Assembly: GCA_017559555.1 (NCBI GenBank)
Contig: JAFYRH010000113.1
Location: 1-5,586, forward strand
Length of the DNA: 5,586 nt
Reading direction: 5' to 3'
Source of the DNA: Clostridia bacterium
GTDB taxonomy: Bacteria; Bacillota; Clostridia; Oscillospirales; CAG-272
This document shows positions 1 to 5,455 of the stretch, in pieces. The translations under genes were made by a program, and so were the position numbers. The notes beneath the pieces were generated by a model that was not told the DNA's origin, searched no databases, and saw only the letters and a program-made list of their open reading frames with translations. Positions within the stretch are counted from its first letter, which is position 1. Every line of letters begins with the position of its first letter.

Positions 1-1462
1 TCTTTTCCCAGTCGTAAAGCAATGCAATATCATAAACCATAGAGTTTTTGATAGTATCCATTACTTCACGGGAGCCCGCATCGGGTGCGGTTGTGAAATA
101 AAGAGTTCTCATATAGTAGCCGTACATGGTGGAATCTTCAAGTTCCGAATTGGAGTAAGCCGCAAAGACGTTCATCATTTGCTGAGCGACCTCGGAGTTG
201 TTTACCTTGTTGGGGATTGCCCAAAGGTGAACGGTGTTAAAAAAGTATACCACACTGTTGTAGTCGGCACCCTCTTCGTAAGTAGGATTGGGAAGAATAC
301 CGTATTTAAAGGGCTTTTGCGTGTAAAGATCTCTTCGAATATCAAACAGAGTCATTTCTGTAAACAAGCAACGACCCGAAGAATAAATATTCCATCTCGG
401 ACCCGAATAACCGGTTGGCAACCAACCTGCATTGGAGCCTTCTTTTGTGTTGAATTTATCGAAGAGATAATCGAACAAATCGTTGTACTTTTCAATAACA
501 AGCACGGGATTTCCCTCTTCATCCATTTCGGTCAGGCGTCCGCCCGAGCCGTAGAAGTAGTAAATACCCATACCCGTATAGGCAAAGTATCCGAGAACGT
601 CGCCCGGCTGTGAGCCAAGCGCCAATCTATCGGAGTCGTCAACGTCAACGTTGATGGAGGTTGCCATTTTCAGCATTGTGTCAATGGTCCATTTTTTGCT
701 CAGTACAAGGTTGTAAATATCTGCATACATTGGGTTGTTATCAAAAAGCTCTACAAAGTCTTCGACGTAGTCTTCATAAAGTTCCAAATTGACAACTGTG
801 GGACCGCAGACCTCTAAGGTGGAAACGTTCATATCTCCACTGAGGTAGTACAAAGAGTCGCCGAGCGAGAGCTCTTTGATGGACTTTTGGTCATAGGAAG
901 GATGACTGAGATCCAACGACGGCATATTGTTAAGGTTGCTCAACAAATTTTGCGTAGCTGCGCTTGCAGCAGACTTTGCAAGAATGATGGTAAGGTCATA
1001 CTTATCATTATTCATATATGCTAAGCGAAGCTGCGAGGTCATATCGCCCTGTTGAGGGTCTTGCACAATACGGCACTTATAGAGCTCCTGTATTCTGGAA
1101 TTTCTTAAATAAACCGCCAAAGCAATTGCATCTGTTGCGGTGTTTGCGTTTTCATCCACCCAAAAGTCGATGCACGCAAAACCGTTGTTACCAATGGTAT
1201 GCTGTTCTTGCTCGGTAACGGTGTGGTCACCGGTACGAACAAGTGCTTTGTAAACATACGGATCATCGGCAGTACCAAATTCTCTTACGGGAGGCATTGG
1301 AACGCCGGTTTCGTTTTCGGAATTGGAGTTGTTGTTATTACTGCTATTATTGTTATTTGTGGTTGGCTTCTTCTCAACATTCGGCTTATTGCAAGCAACC
1401 ATGCAAGCCAGCAAACAAGCAAACATTAACAAGAGAGCAATCAACCGAACAGAGTTCTTCAT
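1..1462 (-). CDS. ABC-type solute-binding lipoprotein, paralogue of the upstream gene (3' end outside window)
   Basis: The frame is open from ATG 1462-1460 to the left edge: 487 codons with no stop or frameshift. AAGGAG (1471-1476, minus strand) sits 8 nt before the ATG and fixes the start. The N terminus has Lys/Arg, a hydrophobic core (about residues 7-19) and two possible lipobox cysteines, C20 (LLAC) and C24 (MVAC), so the protein should be a membrane-anchored lipoprotein. An Asn/Ser-rich linker follows (about 36-50). The remainder aligns almost end to end with the 522-aa neighbour, by eye roughly half identical, sharing DLTIILAKSAAS (156-167), KELS.G..LYYLSGDMN, MYADIYN, YYFYGSGGR (301-309) and YNSVVYFFNTVHLWAIPN (401-418). 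By that alignment about 45 C-terminal residues are missing. Such large binding proteins usually deliver sugars to ABC importers; the ligand is unknown. It is last in the visible operon, 120 bp downstream of its paralogue, and uses leucine/serine codons (TTA, TCA) that the other three genes never use. Confidence 0.9.
   Translation of the reverse strand, partial: MKNSVRLIALLLMFACLLACMVACNKPNVEKKPTTNNNNSSNNNNSNSENETGVPMPPVREFGTADDPYVYKALVRTGDHTVTEQEQHTIGNNGFACIDFWVDENANTATDAIALAVYLRNSRIQELYKCRIVQDPQQGDMTSQLRLAYMNNDKYDLTIILAKSAASAATQNLLSNLNNMPSLDLSHPSYDQKSIKELSLGDSLYYLSGDMNVSTLEVCGPTVVNLELYEDYVEDFVELFDNNPMYADIYNLVLSKKWTIDTMLKMATSINVDVDDSDRLALGSQPGDVLGYFAYTGMGIYYFYGSGGRLTEMDEEGNPVLVIEKYNDLFDYLFDKFNTKEGSNAGWLPTGYSGPRWNIYSSGRCLFTEMTLFDIRRDLYTQKPFKYGILPNPTYEEGADYNSVVYFFNTVHLWAIPNKVNNSEVAQQMMNVFAAYSNSELEDSTMYGYYMRTLYFTTAPDAGSREVMDTIKNSMVYDIALLYDWEK
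1313..1357 (-). repeat. Asn/Ser-codon low-complexity tract (lipoprotein linker)
   Basis: AAT/AAC/AGC/AGT triplets encode residues about 36-50, the flexible spacer between the lipid-anchored cysteine and the folded binding domain. Triplet gain or loss here would stay in frame, so linker length could vary between strains. The paralogue has a comparable tract at 3044-3079. Confidence 0.6.
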
Positions 1463-1522
1463 AGTCCATTCTCCTTGAATGTTATGTATGGGATGCTATA
1501 AACGGGGTTGCTAAAAAGAATA

Positions 1523-1536
1523 TAATTGCGCAATTA
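1523..1536. repeat. 14-bp perfect palindrome TAATTGCGCAATTA
   Basis: The sequence equals its own reverse complement over 14 bp and lies in the 120-bp gap between the two binding-protein genes, abutting the larger stem-loop at 1535-1564 with a 2-base overlap. In minus-strand RNA it could form a weak stem (five A-U pairs closing a GCGC loop), followed by UAUUCUUUUU. It could also be a dimeric regulator's DNA site. The sequence alone does not decide. Confidence 0.5.
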
Positions 1537-1564
1537 CCAACGCACCCAAGCGAGTGCGTTGGTA
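1535..1564 (-). terminator. intercistronic stem-loop, possible partial terminator or mRNA stabiliser
   Basis: TACCAACGCAC (1535-1545) and GTGCGTTGGTA (1554-1564) are perfectly complementary over 11 bp with an 8-nt loop. On the minus strand the hairpin begins about 18 nt after the stop codon of the 522-aa binding protein. A U-rich stretch (TTCTTTTT) comes only about 15 nt after the stem, with the 1523-1536 palindrome in between, so this is not a canonical intrinsic terminator. I infer partial termination or a 3' stabilising structure that makes the upstream binding protein more abundant than the downstream one. Confidence 0.5.
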
Positions 1565-1582
1565 TACTGGTTGATTTTTAAA

Positions 1583-3151
1583 TTATTCGCCGAGCTCAGA
1601 CGGATTCTTGAATTGCTCGATGGTATCTTCAAGCTGCTCTTGAGCAGTAGGAAGCAATGTTACGAGAGAACCGTGGTTATTGGTGTCTCTTCTGTGCCAC
1701 AGCTCGGCAAGTTCGGTTGCCCATCCACCCCAGTCGTAAAGAAGTGCGATATCGTAAACGGTAGAATTCTTAATGATATCCATAACTTCACGTGCATTGG
1801 GGTCGGGAGCGATGGTAAAGCTCAAGGTTCTGGTGTAGTAACCGTCCATGGTGGAGCCTTCTCTCTTAATGTTGGAGTAAGCAGCCATAACGTTGAACAT
1901 CAATTGCGCGGTTTCCATATCCTCAACGTTGTTGGGGATAGCCCAGAGGTGAACGGTGTTGTAGAAGTATACAACAGAGTTGTAATCGTCACCTGCTTCT
2001 TTTACGGGATTAGGCAACAGACCGTAATTGAAGGTGGTTTGAGAATACAGGGTCTTACGAACGTCCCACAAAGTCATATCGGTGAAGAGAGTATCTGCAT
2101 TCATAATGAAGTGTGTCTTTCTGTCACCGGAGAAGCCGTTGGGATACTTTGCGGTTGTACGGGTAGAAGGATGGAACTTATCAAAGAGGTAGTCGTACAA
2201 ATCTTGCATTTCTTTGATAACGAACTCGGGAGAGCCTTCATCGTTTATTTTGGTAATACGTCCGCCTGCACCGTAGAAATAGTAAACTGCGGAGCCGTTG
2301 TATTGGAAGTAACCGATTTCGTCACTGGGGTTGCTACCAAGAACGCCATCGGCGGTATCTGCGTCAACAGAAGCCTTTTCTGCAATCTTCAGCAGAGTGT
2401 CCATTGTCCACTTGCCTGCACGAACAACGTTGTAAATATCAGCGTAAAGTTGGTCGCCGTCAAATTCTTCAACAATTGCTTCGGCATATTGCTCGTAACG
2501 GTCGAGGTTAATAACGGTAGGAGCAACGGTATCCAAGGTGGAAATGTTCATATCACCGCTCAGGTAATAGAGTTTGCCGCCCATGGAGAGCTCTTTAATG
2601 GAGTTTTGGTCAAATGCCTCATGAGTCAAATCCAAATCGGAAAGACCCTTGAGTTCGGAAAGCAGGTTTTGGGTTGCCGCACTTGCAGCGGATTTTGCCA
2701 AAATAATAGTCAAATCGAACGCATCGCCGTTTTGAATATATCTTGCAAGCTCCTGTACCATGTTGATGGTTTGAGGAATTTGTCTGATATTTACGTTATA
2801 GTCGTATTCGATATCTTGGTTACGGTGGTAAACCGCAAATGCCAAAGCATCTTCGGGTTCACCCTCTTCGGGATTGATCCAGAAGTCTTCGCAATAGAAG
2901 GCAGGGTTACCGTCAGCAAAGGGGTCGCCCGTGGAAGCGTTGGAACGAACGTATGCACGGTAGGTATAGCCATCAAGGTCTACCTTGTCAGGCATTTCAT
3001 AGCCGAGATCGGTAGTATTGTTGGTGGTATTACCGCCGATAGGCTTTTTGTTGTTGTTATTGTTTTTGTTGTTCTTATTGCAGGCTGCAAAGCAAGTAAC
3101 CAGCATTGCAACAGCAAGCAACAAAACCAAAATTCTAACTACTGTCTTCAT
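1583..3151 (-). CDS. ABC-type solute-binding lipoprotein (probable carbohydrate-binding, 522 aa)
   Basis: A complete gene: ATG at 3151-3149, AAGGAG (3160-3165) 8 nt upstream, TAA stop. A basic N terminus, hydrophobic segment (about 6-19) and cysteines C20 (LVTC) and C24 (FAAC) form a lipoprotein signal; which cysteine is lipidated is uncertain. Asn/Lys/Thr-rich linker about 25-47. The folded part carries features I associate with the large family-1-like extracellular solute-binding proteins: FDLTIILAKSAAS (145-157), LYADIYNVVRAGKWTMDTLLKIA (a helix typical of these proteins, 235-257), YYFYGAGGR (290-298), GLLPNP (377-382) and YNSVVYFYNTVHLWAIPN (390-407). At about 520 residues it is longer than classic MalE-type proteins (about 400), as is common in Clostridia. 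The role is inferred: surface capture of a sugar or glycoside for an ABC importer whose permeases are not in the window. It follows the oxidoreductase by 62 bp. It contains no TTA, CTA or TCA codon, which suggests strong codon selection and high expression. Confidence 0.92.
   Translation of the reverse strand: MKTVVRILVLLLAVAMLVTCFAACNKNNKNNNNNKKPIGGNTTNNTTDLGYEMPDKVDLDGYTYRAYVRSNASTGDPFADGNPAFYCEDFWINPEEGEPEDALAFAVYHRNQDIEYDYNVNIRQIPQTINMVQELARYIQNGDAFDLTIILAKSAASAATQNLLSELKGLSDLDLTHEAFDQNSIKELSMGGKLYYLSGDMNISTLDTVAPTVINLDRYEQYAEAIVEEFDGDQLYADIYNVVRAGKWTMDTLLKIAEKASVDADTADGVLGSNPSDEIGYFQYNGSAVYYFYGAGGRITKINDEGSPEFVIKEMQDLYDYLFDKFHPSTRTTAKYPNGFSGDRKTHFIMNADTLFTDMTLWDVRKTLYSQTTFNYGLLPNPVKEAGDDYNSVVYFYNTVHLWAIPNNVEDMETAQLMFNVMAAYSNIKREGSTMDGYYTRTLSFTIAPDPNAREVMDIIKNSTVYDIALLYDWGGWATELAELWHRRDTNNHGSLVTLLPTAQEQLEDTIEQFKNPSELGE
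3044..3079 (-). repeat. Asn/Lys-codon low-complexity tract (lipoprotein linker)
   Basis: A run of AAC/AAT/AAA codons encodes residues about 25-36, immediately after the putative lipidated cysteine C24. It is a flexible hydrophilic tether and a plausible place for in-frame triplet slippage. Confidence 0.6.
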
Positions 3152-3180
3152 TAGTTTTTCTCCTTAATTAAAAATAATTG

Positions 3181-3214
3181 TTGGGGATATATGATCCAAG
3201 ACGCTCTTGGGGAT
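3181..3214 (-). other. intercistronic hairpin between two copies of an 8-bp direct repeat
   Basis: CCAAGA (3196-3201) and TCTTGG (3205-3210) form a 6-bp stem with a 3-nt loop just after the oxidoreductase stop codon. TTGGGGAT occurs at 3181-3188 and again at 3207-3214. No U-tract follows directly, so it is unlikely to terminate transcription. A 3'-end protecting structure for the upstream message is possible. Both elements are short and could be chance. Confidence 0.35.
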
Positions 3215-4266
3215 TAGAATGTAATTTCGCGCTTTTCTTCTGCCGATTGATAAATAGCATCAAGCAGCTTGGCGCTCTCGAGGATCTCGCTGATGTGGCT
3301 GCGGTTGCGGCGGCCGGTTTCGCAAGCATCGAGGAAGTCAGAATCTTCGCGATAGTACATATCCGGAATATCAAATTCGGGACGTTCTTCGGTCAGATCA
3401 TCCTTAAAGTAGGTGAAATGTCCACAGTAGTCAAGTCTTACACCGCCCTTGTCGCCAAGGAAGTCGATGTAGGTATCTCTTTTTGCAATGTTTTGTGCCC
3501 ATGCACCGTTAAAGGAGATGGACGCCTTGTTGGTGCGGATGAAACCGGTTACAAAATCGTCAACGTCGTTAACGCCGTCTTCAATTCTCTTGGTTTCTTC
3601 TGCCCACATGCCGGTGTACTTATATGCCTTCATATCCTTTGCCATTTCGCAATAGGTGTTGGCACTAACACTCTTGAGCTCGGCACCGCCGAGGATGTAG
3701 AGAATGAGGTCGAGGTAGTGTACGCCCCAGTCGATGAGAACGCCGCCGCCCGACTCTGCCTTGTTGGTAAAGGAGCCACCAAGACCGGGAATGCTACGGT
3801 GTGCACGGAAAGAACAGTAAACGTGGTAGATGTTACCGAGCAAGCCTTGCTTGTTCATTTCTGCAATACGGCAAACAGACTCTTGGAAACGGTTGCAAAC
3901 ACCGATGTTGAGCAACTTGCCCTGCTTTTCAGCCTCGTCTGCCATCTCCTTGGAGAGTGCATAGTTGACGGTGATAGGCTTTTCGCACATAACGTTTTTG
4001 CCTGCCTTGAGCGCATCCATTGTAATAACGTAGTGCGCGTAGTTGGGAGTCAAAACGAATACGGTTTGCACCTCGGGGTCAGCCAACGCGATTTTGTAAT
4101 CGGTAATGGCTTGTTCTGCGCCGTACTTTTCAACTACGGCATTTGCCTTTTCGATAAGCAGGTCGCACGCGTATTTGATGCGTACGTCTTCCATTTTGGA
4201 AAGAGCCGGCAGGTGTGCAAAATTTGCAATTCTACCGCATCCGATAATGGCAATGGTCTTTTGCAT
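3214..4266 (-). CDS. Gfo/Idh/MocA-family NAD(P)-dependent sugar oxidoreductase (350 aa)
   Basis: The N-terminal Rossmann fold begins at residue 4 with the dinucleotide motif GCGRIA (9-14) after a short beta strand. The family hallmark EKP is at 95-97, where the lysine is the usual active-site residue (K96), followed by NRF (125-127). The substrate domain has GGGVLIDWGVHYLD (173-186), matching the family pattern GGGxLxDxGxHxxD with D179 and H183 as likely catalytic residues. The length is normal. Members reversibly oxidise a hydroxyl of sugars, inositols or glycosides with NAD(P); the substrate here is unknown. It is cytoplasmic, with no signal peptide. The ATG lies 4 bp after the isomerase stop and its Shine-Dalgarno is inside the isomerase's last codons, implying translational coupling. 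The pairing suggests successive steps on one sugar: oxidation to a keto form and isomerisation/epimerisation, or the reverse. No TTA, CTA or TCA codons. Confidence 0.93.
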   Translation of the reverse strand: MQKTIAIIGCGRIANFAHLPALSKMEDVRIKYACDLLIEKANAVVEKYGAEQAITDYKIALADPEVQTVFVLTPNYAHYVITMDALKAGKNVMCEKPITVNYALSKEMADEAEKQGKLLNIGVCNRFQESVCRIAEMNKQGLLGNIYHVYCSFRAHRSIPGLGGSFTNKAESGGGVLIDWGVHYLDLILYILGGAELKSVSANTYCEMAKDMKAYKYTGMWAEETKRIEDGVNDVDDFVTGFIRTNKASISFNGAWAQNIAKRDTYIDFLGDKGGVRLDYCGHFTYFKDDLTEERPEFDIPDMYYREDSDFLDACETGRRNRSHISEILESAKLLDAIYQSAEEKREITF

Positions 4267-4270
4267 GGTT

Positions 4271-5125
4271 TTAGTTCTCCTTTATTATTTTTCTCAAATA
4301 ATTTGCTGCGAGGGTTATATCATCGGCAGGGGTTGCACCGGCTTCACGCTCGATGGTGAGGAAGCCGCGATAGCCAATATCCTCAAGTGCTTTGAGGTAG
4401 GCTACAAAATCAACACTTCCCTCTCCCAGGGGAGTTTCGCGGAAAGCGGTGATGCCTGCCATATCTTCGGGCATGGGAATGACCCGATAGATATATTCGG
4501 GATTGGTACGTTTGAGCATGACACCGTCTTTTGCGTGAGTATGAACGATGTACTTTTTCAAACGGTGAACGGCCTTTGCGGGATCATCTCCCGTGACCAT
4601 TACAAGGTTTGCGGGGTCGAGGTTAACACCAACGCCGCAAGAGCCGAGAGAATCGAGGAAATCACCGAGAACTGCAGAAGTTTCAGGACCTGTCTCAACT
4701 GCAAAGTGAGCATTTACGCTATCTGCATACTGTGCCAGCTCGTGGCAAGCCTCTTGCATGATTTTGTAACGTTCGCAATTCTTATCCTCGGGAACTACAC
4801 CGATATGGGTAGTGATAATGTTTGTTTCCATTTCCAAAGCAAGATCAACAACGCGCTTGGAGCGTTCTACGTAGATCTTGTTCGATTCGGCACTCATAAA
4901 GCCGTGACCGAAATCGCCGCAAATGGCAGAAAATTTAACGCCATTGTCTTTTGCAAAATTCAAAAGCTCGCGACGGCGTTCAGCCGTGAATTTTTCGGGA
5001 ACAAAGTCGCCTCTTGTGCCATACATTTGGATACCGTCAAGACCGAGCTTGCTCGCCTCTTTGATGGCCTCGTGAATCTCTTTGCGAAAAGATTCAACGA
5101 CTACACCGATGGGAAATTGATACAT
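4271..5125 (-). CDS. sugar phosphate isomerase/epimerase-family TIM-barrel protein (284 aa)
   Basis: The size and motifs fit the xylose-isomerase-like TIM-barrel (AP endonuclease family 2) group that includes inosose dehydratase/isomerase, hydroxypyruvate isomerase and ketose 3-epimerase relatives. Likely metal ligands or active-site residues are H107 (TTHIG), E144 (VETGPE), D170 (NLDPANL), H197 (the HTHAKD stretch, matching the usual HxKD) and E259 (TIERE). GEGSVDF (234-240) matches the family's GEGxVDW/F signature. It is cytoplasmic. The start is supported by AAGGAGG (5131-5137), 5 nt before ATG. It is the first gene of the operon, directly behind the consensus promoter, and is followed 4 bp later by the oxidoreductase. 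The reaction cannot be assigned: the family covers isomerisation, epimerisation, dehydration and, in C-glycoside systems, bond cleavage of 3-keto sugars. No TTA, CTA or TCA codons. Confidence 0.9.
   Translation of the reverse strand: MYQFPIGVVVESFRKEIHEAIKEASKLGLDGIQMYGTRGDFVPEKFTAERRRELLNFAKDNGVKFSAICGDFGHGFMSAESNKIYVERSKRVVDLALEMETNIITTHIGVVPEDKNCERYKIMQEACHELAQYADSVNAHFAVETGPETSAVLGDFLDSLGSCGVGVNLDPANLVMVTGDDPAKAVHRLKKYIVHTHAKDGVMLKRTNPEYIYRVIPMPEDMAGITAFRETPLGEGSVDFVAYLKALEDIGYRGFLTIEREAGATPADDITLAANYLRKIIKEN
4277..4283 (-). promoter_or_regulatory. ribosome binding site inside the upstream coding sequence
   Basis: AAAGGAG on the minus strand lies 10 nt before the oxidoreductase ATG and is read as Lys-Glu near the C terminus (IIKEN) of the isomerase. 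With a 4-bp gap between the genes, ribosomes finishing the isomerase can restart on the oxidoreductase, keeping the two proteins in proportion. Confidence 0.8.
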
Positions 5126-5156
5126 AGGATCCTCCTTACACGCTCATATGCGCTCT

Positions 5157-5178
5157 TACGCGTATGCACACGCGCGCG
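5157..5178. repeat. 22-bp alternating purine-pyrimidine tract in the operon leader
   Basis: Every base from 5157 to 5178 alternates pyrimidine and purine, mostly CG and CA/TG steps. It lies in the predicted 5' untranslated leader between the promoter and the isomerase ribosome binding site. Such tracts can adopt Z-DNA under negative supercoiling. In RNA, CGCGU and ACGCG (within 5159-5174) can pair as a small hairpin. Confidence 0.55.
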
Positions 5179-5188
5179 AGTTTAATCG

Positions 5189-5227
5189 TAGACAATTTAT
5201 TATAGCATAAGTTATCTCGTTTGTCTA
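5189..5227. promoter_or_regulatory. inverted repeat bracketing the operon promoter (possible operator)
   Basis: TAGACAA (5189-5195) and TTGTCTA (5221-5227) are perfect 7-bp inverted copies, 32 bp centre to centre or about three helical turns. On the minus strand one arm coincides with the -35 element and the other with the predicted transcription start. That placement suits a repressor binding both half-sites, but no regulator gene is in the window and the match may be chance. Confidence 0.35.
5199..5227 (-). promoter_or_regulatory. sigma-A-type promoter of the sugar operon
   Basis: On the minus strand the -35 box TAGACA (5227-5222; five of six consensus bases) is followed by a 17-bp spacer and a perfect -10 box TATAAT (5204-5199). 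Transcription should start near 5192, giving a leader of about 67 nt before the isomerase ATG. It is the best promoter match I found in the window. Confidence 0.8.
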
Positions 5228-5373
5228 TACTTTTTTGGATTTTTGTGCATATTTTTCTTCCTTATATATAAATTTTCAATCCTTTTTCAAGATTCGTTCA
5301 CAAACGCCTCCCCAAAACGCCAAATGAGAGAAAAATTTCCGTAAAATCCACCTAAAAAACGACAGTTTTCTTT

Positions 5374-5400
5374 CACATTTTTCCACCTTCGTCATAATAT
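5374..5400 (+). promoter_or_regulatory. candidate promoter of the Cys-rich peptide gene, sigma-K/E-like
   Basis: CACA (5374-5377, AC at 5375-5376) is followed after 16 nt by CATAATAT (5393-5400). This fits the Bacillus mother-cell sporulation pattern AC-N16-CATANNNT of sigma K, whose -10 region resembles that of sigma E. A vegetative reading is also possible: TTCACA (5372-5377), 15 bp, CATAAT, a spacer shorter than usual. The distance to the start codon is about 55 nt. Confidence 0.4.
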
Positions 5401-5409
5401 GATAACAGA

Positions 5410-5429
5410 GGAGCAGAGATGCCTGCTCC
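5410..5429 (+). other. 5' leader stem-loop before the peptide gene
   Basis: GGAGCAG (5410-5416) and CTGCTCC (5423-5429) form a perfect 7-bp stem with a 6-nt loop. If the predicted promoter is used, this hairpin lies at the very 5' end of the RNA, a position typical of stabilising structures. A run of six T's (5438-5443) comes 8 nt after the stem and directly before GGAGG, so premature termination is an alternative. Confidence 0.45.
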
Positions 5430-5455
5430 CCAAGCGATTTTTTGGAGGAACGATT

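Larger units (their letters stand above)
5126..5455. other. divergent intergenic region, no gene seen
   Basis: About 330 bp separate the minus-strand operon from the plus-strand peptide gene. The region holds the operon promoter with its inverted repeat, an alternating purine-pyrimidine leader, a very AT-rich middle section (about 5228-5280) and the promoter and leader hairpin of the peptide gene. At 5263-5290 on the minus strand, TTGAAA-16 bp-TATATA could be a weak second promoter. A minus-strand reading frame across 5276-5584 lacks any recognisable protein features. Confidence 0.6.

Noticed and set aside
179..613. 144-codon plus-strand frame inside the partial binding-protein gene
   Set aside because: It is codon-aligned opposite the real gene and ends where that gene has a TCA codon. 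It is a shadow.
1..1462. Possible frameshifted or decayed pseudogene, since no closed minus-strand frame exists here
   Set aside because: I translated the region codon by codon. The frame is intact from the ATG to the window edge and aligns throughout with the paralogue, so it is simply cut by the edge.
1463..1522. Separate promoter for the second binding-protein gene
   Set aside because: AT-rich hexamers occur, but no -35/-10 pair has acceptable spacing of 16-18 bp.
1526..3154. 542-codon open frame on the plus strand covering the whole 522-aa binding-protein gene
   Set aside because: It is exactly codon-aligned opposite the real gene and open only because that gene lacks TTA, CTA and TCA codons. 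Its translation has no recognisable domain, and the minus-strand product is an obvious lipoprotein with a ribosome binding site.
3178..4359. 393-codon open frame on the plus strand opposite the oxidoreductase
   Set aside because: Same codon-aligned mirror effect. The minus strand carries unmistakable Rossmann and EKP motifs.
4106..5185. 359-codon open frame on the plus strand opposite the isomerase
   Set aside because: Same mirror effect; no ribosome binding site or protein motif seen.
5205..5227. Catabolite-response element (CcpA site) at the operon promoter
   Set aside because: AAACG is present, but several conserved positions of the cre consensus do not match on either strand.
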